DNA from: Pontiellaceae bacterium B1224
GTDB taxonomy: Bacteria; Verrucomicrobiota; Kiritimatiellia; Kiritimatiellales; Pontiellaceae
Reading direction: 5' to 3'
Assembly: GCA_029432815.1 (NCBI GenBank)
Contig: JAROBA010000017.1
Coordinates: 50,780 to 114,779 of the forward strand
DNA length: 64,000 bases
Shown here piece by piece: positions 61,173 to 64,000 of the stretch (positions are counted from its first letter, which is position 1; each line of letters starts with the position of its first letter). A model generated the notes under the pieces. It searched no databases. It saw only the letters and a list, made by a program, of their open reading frames with translations, and was not told the origin of the DNA. The position numbers and the translations under genes are program-made.

Positions 61173-63071
61173 TCAATACGATTCTGCATAAACATCCAGT
61201 TGCGTGGGACGCGGCGGAGCAACGCGATTGCACATTTTATCAAAATGCCTTCCCACCGGAATCTTCTTGAGATTCCCGAGATTCTCTATCAGAAAATCAT
61301 GCGTCGCCTTATACTGAATGATCTCTCCGCGTTCATTGGTGATCGTAATCAGGAAGCCGCCATATTTGTTTCCGTGCAACGGCTTGTCCGCAGTCATGGC
61401 CCAGGTCATGACATCTACTTCTTCTCCGAAAAATTCATGTTCCAGATTATTATCTGGGCCGGGCGTAAAGGTACTTTCTTTCCGATCGAAGAGGACATAA
61501 TTATCGCCGTCCACTTCTTCTCCTACCGCAAAATACTCGATGGTCAGCGGATAATCATATGGACGCATCGTCTTTTGCTTCACTTTTGCCCCGAAGATAT
61601 AGTCATGTCTTCTTATGGGACGAGTCTGATCCACTTCCGTTGAGTTTGGCGTTTCCTGACGTTGCCAACTTCGCTTTGAAAACTCGATTTGAAAATCCGG
61701 CGGGTTCATGAGCTCAATATATTTAATATCTTCCGCTGATATAATACTCAATGGCACCTTCTGCTTGCGGCCATCCGCCGACTTCATCCACAACTGATCC
61801 CCGGAACGCACCACATATTCCGCCTCGAACTCTTTACCGTCCACCGTCGTCCACACCCGCATTTCATACGCTTTCGGATCGAGTATCACGGGCTCAGGTT
61901 CTTCCGGCGTATCCGGTGTATCCATTGAGGCGGCCTGCGTATCGGAACTAAGGCCGAAGTCACGGAATACCGGTCCGTTGGTCATGCATCCAAAGCCTGG
62001 ATAGAGCGCCGTGCCTACCACATCCAGCATGTCCCGAGACAAAGGTTCCGTCTTAAATATCGGAAGGATAGGACCGCCCATGTAAGGACTTCGAGGATAT
62101 TCTTCGCCTTCGACTTCCACGCAGAGCATCGCATTGAAAATTCCGCCGCCACCGATTCCGTACATCACTTCCATTTTCACCGGCTCATTCGCCTTCAGTT
62201 CAATCCAATCTCCCACATGGCATTTAAACAAACCCATGGGGTATTTTCGATTCTGAGCAGAATCGCTCTGCCATAATCCCCCATAGATAACTTCCGCTCC
62301 TTCCCGAGTGTCTTTTTCAAAATAAGAAAGGAGCACAATCTCTCCATCGACCCGAACGGCCATAACCTGCAGCCCATTGCCCCAGAAACGAAATTTTATA
62401 TCTTCCGGATATACGAGTTCACCGGTGTAATGCATGCACCACGCCCAGCCTTCGGTGTCTTCATTGAAGATTTCCGGTGCCAGGTTGGCCCGAACCGGCG
62501 GCACCATAAACGTGGTGCTGTAGATCTTTTGGGGAGACTGATAATAGCGGGCAAGCACAGACTTTTTCCAACCCCTGCTGAGAAAGTTATACATGATCTC
62601 ATGCGCGGCATCTGAAGACATGGCAATGGACCTGCCGGTCCGATTACGCTTTAAATCGTAGAATGTTCCCTCGAAATCATTTCCGATCGTCTGACCGCTG
62701 CCCATCAAGGTCAGAGATTCCAAATCAGGTATTAAATCGAATCCGGCGTAACCGCCACCTGTACCGACCCCATCGCCGATCCCGCTCATTTCCGGAAGAT
62801 AAATCTCCGGCATATCCGCCCGCTGCACCTTGGTAACGATTCGTTCTGAAGATCTGGGCTTGGAATCTTTTTTGACCTTCACCTTCGGTTTCTTCAGCTT
62901 CATTTTCGGGCGTTCAACCGGTTTTGGAGGAACAAACTTTTTTTCCTCCTTATTCACCACATTGAAGACCACCAATACTCCTGCAAGAATAAAGGCGGCC
63001 GCATGGATCATTAGACTGAGTACCAGGCCGCTTGGGGTACCTTTAACTATATTTTTTGTTTTTTTAGACAT
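61173..63071 (-). CDS. TonB-like membrane-anchored protein with SHD1-type domain
   Basis: About 632 residues from ATG 63071. One N-terminal helix (LSLMIHAAAFILAGVLVVFNV) is followed by a Pro/Lys-rich stretch (FVPPKPVERPKMKLKKPKVK) as in TonB-like proteins. Residues about 165-360 look like a PA14-like or jelly-roll module (NLAPEIFNEDTEGWAWCMHY; VRVDGEIVLLSYF). Residues about 420-465 are an SHD1-like module (RVWTTVDGKEFEAEYV, then KQKVPLSIISAEDIKYIE). Architecture is known from PVC genomes but no function is established. It probably spans the periplasm. Confidence 0.75.
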   Translation of the reverse strand: MSKKTKNIVKGTPSGLVLSLMIHAAAFILAGVLVVFNVVNKEEKKFVPPKPVERPKMKLKKPKVKVKKDSKPRSSERIVTKVQRADMPEIYLPEMSGIGDGVGTGGGYAGFDLIPDLESLTLMGSGQTIGNDFEGTFYDLKRNRTGRSIAMSSDAAHEIMYNFLSRGWKKSVLARYYQSPQKIYSTTFMVPPVRANLAPEIFNEDTEGWAWCMHYTGELVYPEDIKFRFWGNGLQVMAVRVDGEIVLLSYFEKDTREGAEVIYGGLWQSDSAQNRKYPMGLFKCHVGDWIELKANEPVKMEVMYGIGGGGIFNAMLCVEVEGEEYPRSPYMGGPILPIFKTEPLSRDMLDVVGTALYPGFGCMTNGPVFRDFGLSSDTQAASMDTPDTPEEPEPVILDPKAYEMRVWTTVDGKEFEAEYVVRSGDQLWMKSADGRKQKVPLSIISAEDIKYIELMNPPDFQIEFSKRSWQRQETPNSTEVDQTRPIRRHDYIFGAKVKQKTMRPYDYPLTIEYFAVGEEVDGDNYVLFDRKESTFTPGPDNNLEHEFFGEEVDVMTWAMTADKPLHGNKYGGFLITITNERGEIIQYKATHDFLIENLGNLKKIPVGRHFDKMCNRVAPPRPTQLDVYAESY

Positions 63072-63095
63072 GTGAACACCCCGATCACTCTTCAT

Positions 63096-63877
63096 TTATG
63101 ACTGTTAATTAAGTTCCTTCAACTCCGCCTGCCATCATTTGCCTATACACAGGCCAACACCCATTCAATACAAGTCGGCCTGTTTTTCTATCGCAACCCT
63201 GATGACGTACGCTTGCTAAAGACGTATGCCGTTCGATTTTTCTTTGTATAGTTCTATCAAAAGCCTGATCTGAGCGGTATCGCTGGAAAAGGGTATTCTG
63301 ACCCCTCTTCCAGAAAAAATCGTTGTAACCAAAACGTAATAAAGAATATCTCACGTTTCCGTGGCTGCTTCAGGCTCCGCTTATTTCTGATTGACTGAGC
63401 AAAACTATATTTTTTCCTGCCGGCGGATCAAATTGCCAGAAACCATCGTTCGGATTCCTGGCACCCCTGCCTTTGTCAAACGGGTGATCGAAGAGACGCA
63501 GACAATCAACCGGTATAAATCAGAATAAGGGCTGGTCTCTCAACATCTGGAAAAAGGGTAATGCCAGACCAAGGCCCAACACCCATTTCATTCGCTTATT
63601 CCCTACTGTTTTTCAGACCACTGATCTGCACGAATCACCACCAAAAAACAAGGGTGTTGTTTCGTAACAAAATGCGGTCGGTCCCGGTGAAGAGCTCGTG
63701 CGTACTGGGGCGTAGCTTTTACCCGCTTCGGTTATCCTTGTTTGAGACTTCGCAGTCTAATTCATGAAAAATCCGATGGAACATCGGCGGGCAGGGTTAT
63801 CGGTTTAATTTCTTTCGAGAGCTGCGGTATTATTCAGAGAGACACCAGTCTCCCCGAACTCATTTTTTAAAGCCAAC
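63096..63877. other. 782-bp stretch without a recognised gene
   Basis: An 81-codon minus-strand frame (63109-63354) is protein-like in places but I cannot assign it. No repeat array or exact palindrome found. It may hold regulatory sequence for the flanking minus-strand genes. Confidence 0.4.
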
Positions 63878-64000
63878 CTAGTCTTCGATGTAAATCCGGA
63901 AGAACTGCTGATCCCCGGACACCGTATTCGTTACGGAAACCAGATCTTCAGCAGTAATCCCGTTGGTCACGTCGATCCATGGGCCCTCGACCAGATTCGT
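63878..64000 (-). CDS. C-terminal end of a secreted protein (cut by window edge)
   Basis: The minus strand has 40 in-frame codons plus a TAG stop at 63878, entering from the window edge. The peptide includes NGITAEDLVSVTNTVSGDQQ and ends QQFFRIYIED. Tails of xxFFRIxxx type are common at the C terminus of secreted proteins in Kiritimatiellota-like genomes, as in the protein ending at 18128 here. The rest of the protein is outside the window. Confidence 0.6.
   Translation of the reverse strand, partial: TNLVEGPWIDVTNGITAEDLVSVTNTVSGDQQFFRIYIED

Noticed and set aside
63109..63354. 81-codon minus-strand frame upstream of the TonB-like gene
   Set aside because: No ribosome site, and only patches look protein-like. 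It may be old gene debris but cannot be supported.

Overview
The window reads like a chromosome segment of a marine, polysaccharide-degrading member of the PVC group. My best guess is Kiritimatiellota (Pontiella-like). This is inference from gene content: S1 sulfatases with C-S-P-S-R formylglycine motifs, GH29 and GH88 enzymes, a PEP-CTERM protein, a Tat-exported Gfo/Idh/MocA oxidoreductase, and secreted proteins ending in FFR/YFRAVIP-like tails. No rRNA gene or other taxonomic marker is present to prove it.

Layout. (1) 1-28 kb, almost all on the minus strand, is a surface-polysaccharide locus read right to left. It is headed by a GbsR/MarR-type regulator and a NusG paralogue of RfaH/UpxY/LoaP type. 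Then come glmS, rfbD, rfbB, rfbA, rfbC (dTDP-L-rhamnose), gmd, a four-helix-bundle protein and fcl (GDP-L-fucose), two secreted proteins (one PEP-CTERM), a nitroreductase-like protein, a flippase, two pyruvyltransferase-family proteins, a Wzy-like polymerase, five glycosyltransferases, a methyltransferase, a VanZ-WecG-WecG fusion and a polytopic membrane protein. (2) 28.1-32.1 kb, plus strand: sulfate assimilation by cysH (APS reductase type), cysD and a cysN carrying a degenerate APS-kinase domain, followed by an Rrf2 regulator. (3) 32-43.8 kb is mixed: secreted proteins, a tRNA-Ser(UGA), a DAHP synthase/chorismate mutase, a NYN/OST-HTH protein, a DRTGG / CBS-HATPase / DRTGG / PHP regulatory module, a YceH-family protein and a 55-residue protein too small for routine gene callers. 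(4) 43.9-49.6 kb: 2-keto-3-deoxygluconate catabolism (kdgA, kdgK), a XylR-type regulator, a DUF2231-cytochrome protein and a Gfo/Idh/MocA oxidoreductase. (5) 49.6-53.9 kb, minus strand: aspS, hisS, an HU/IHF-like gene and an HlyD-like protein. (6) 54-64 kb, minus strand: GH88, a galactose-binding-fold protein, two sulfatases, GH29 and a TonB-like/SHD1 protein, which suggests breakdown of a sulfated fucose- and uronate-containing glycan.

Together these suggest a cell that removes sulfate, fucose and unsaturated uronates from algal or host glycans. KDG would be routed through KdgK/KdgA, sulfate could be reassimilated, and the cell builds its own rhamnose/fucose-containing surface polymer.

The strongest unexplained signals are two dispersed DNA-level elements. 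The first is a 15-bp palindrome, TTCCA-N5-TGGAA, with 26 exact copies found by eye against about 0.06 expected at random. Twenty copies lie inside genes and use all three reading frames. The second is a family of 7-bp-period degenerate tandem arrays that sit between genes and also inside proteins, producing recurrent KLQT peptides in unrelated proteins. I found neither element between about 5.6 and 18.0 kb, so that stretch may be more recently acquired.
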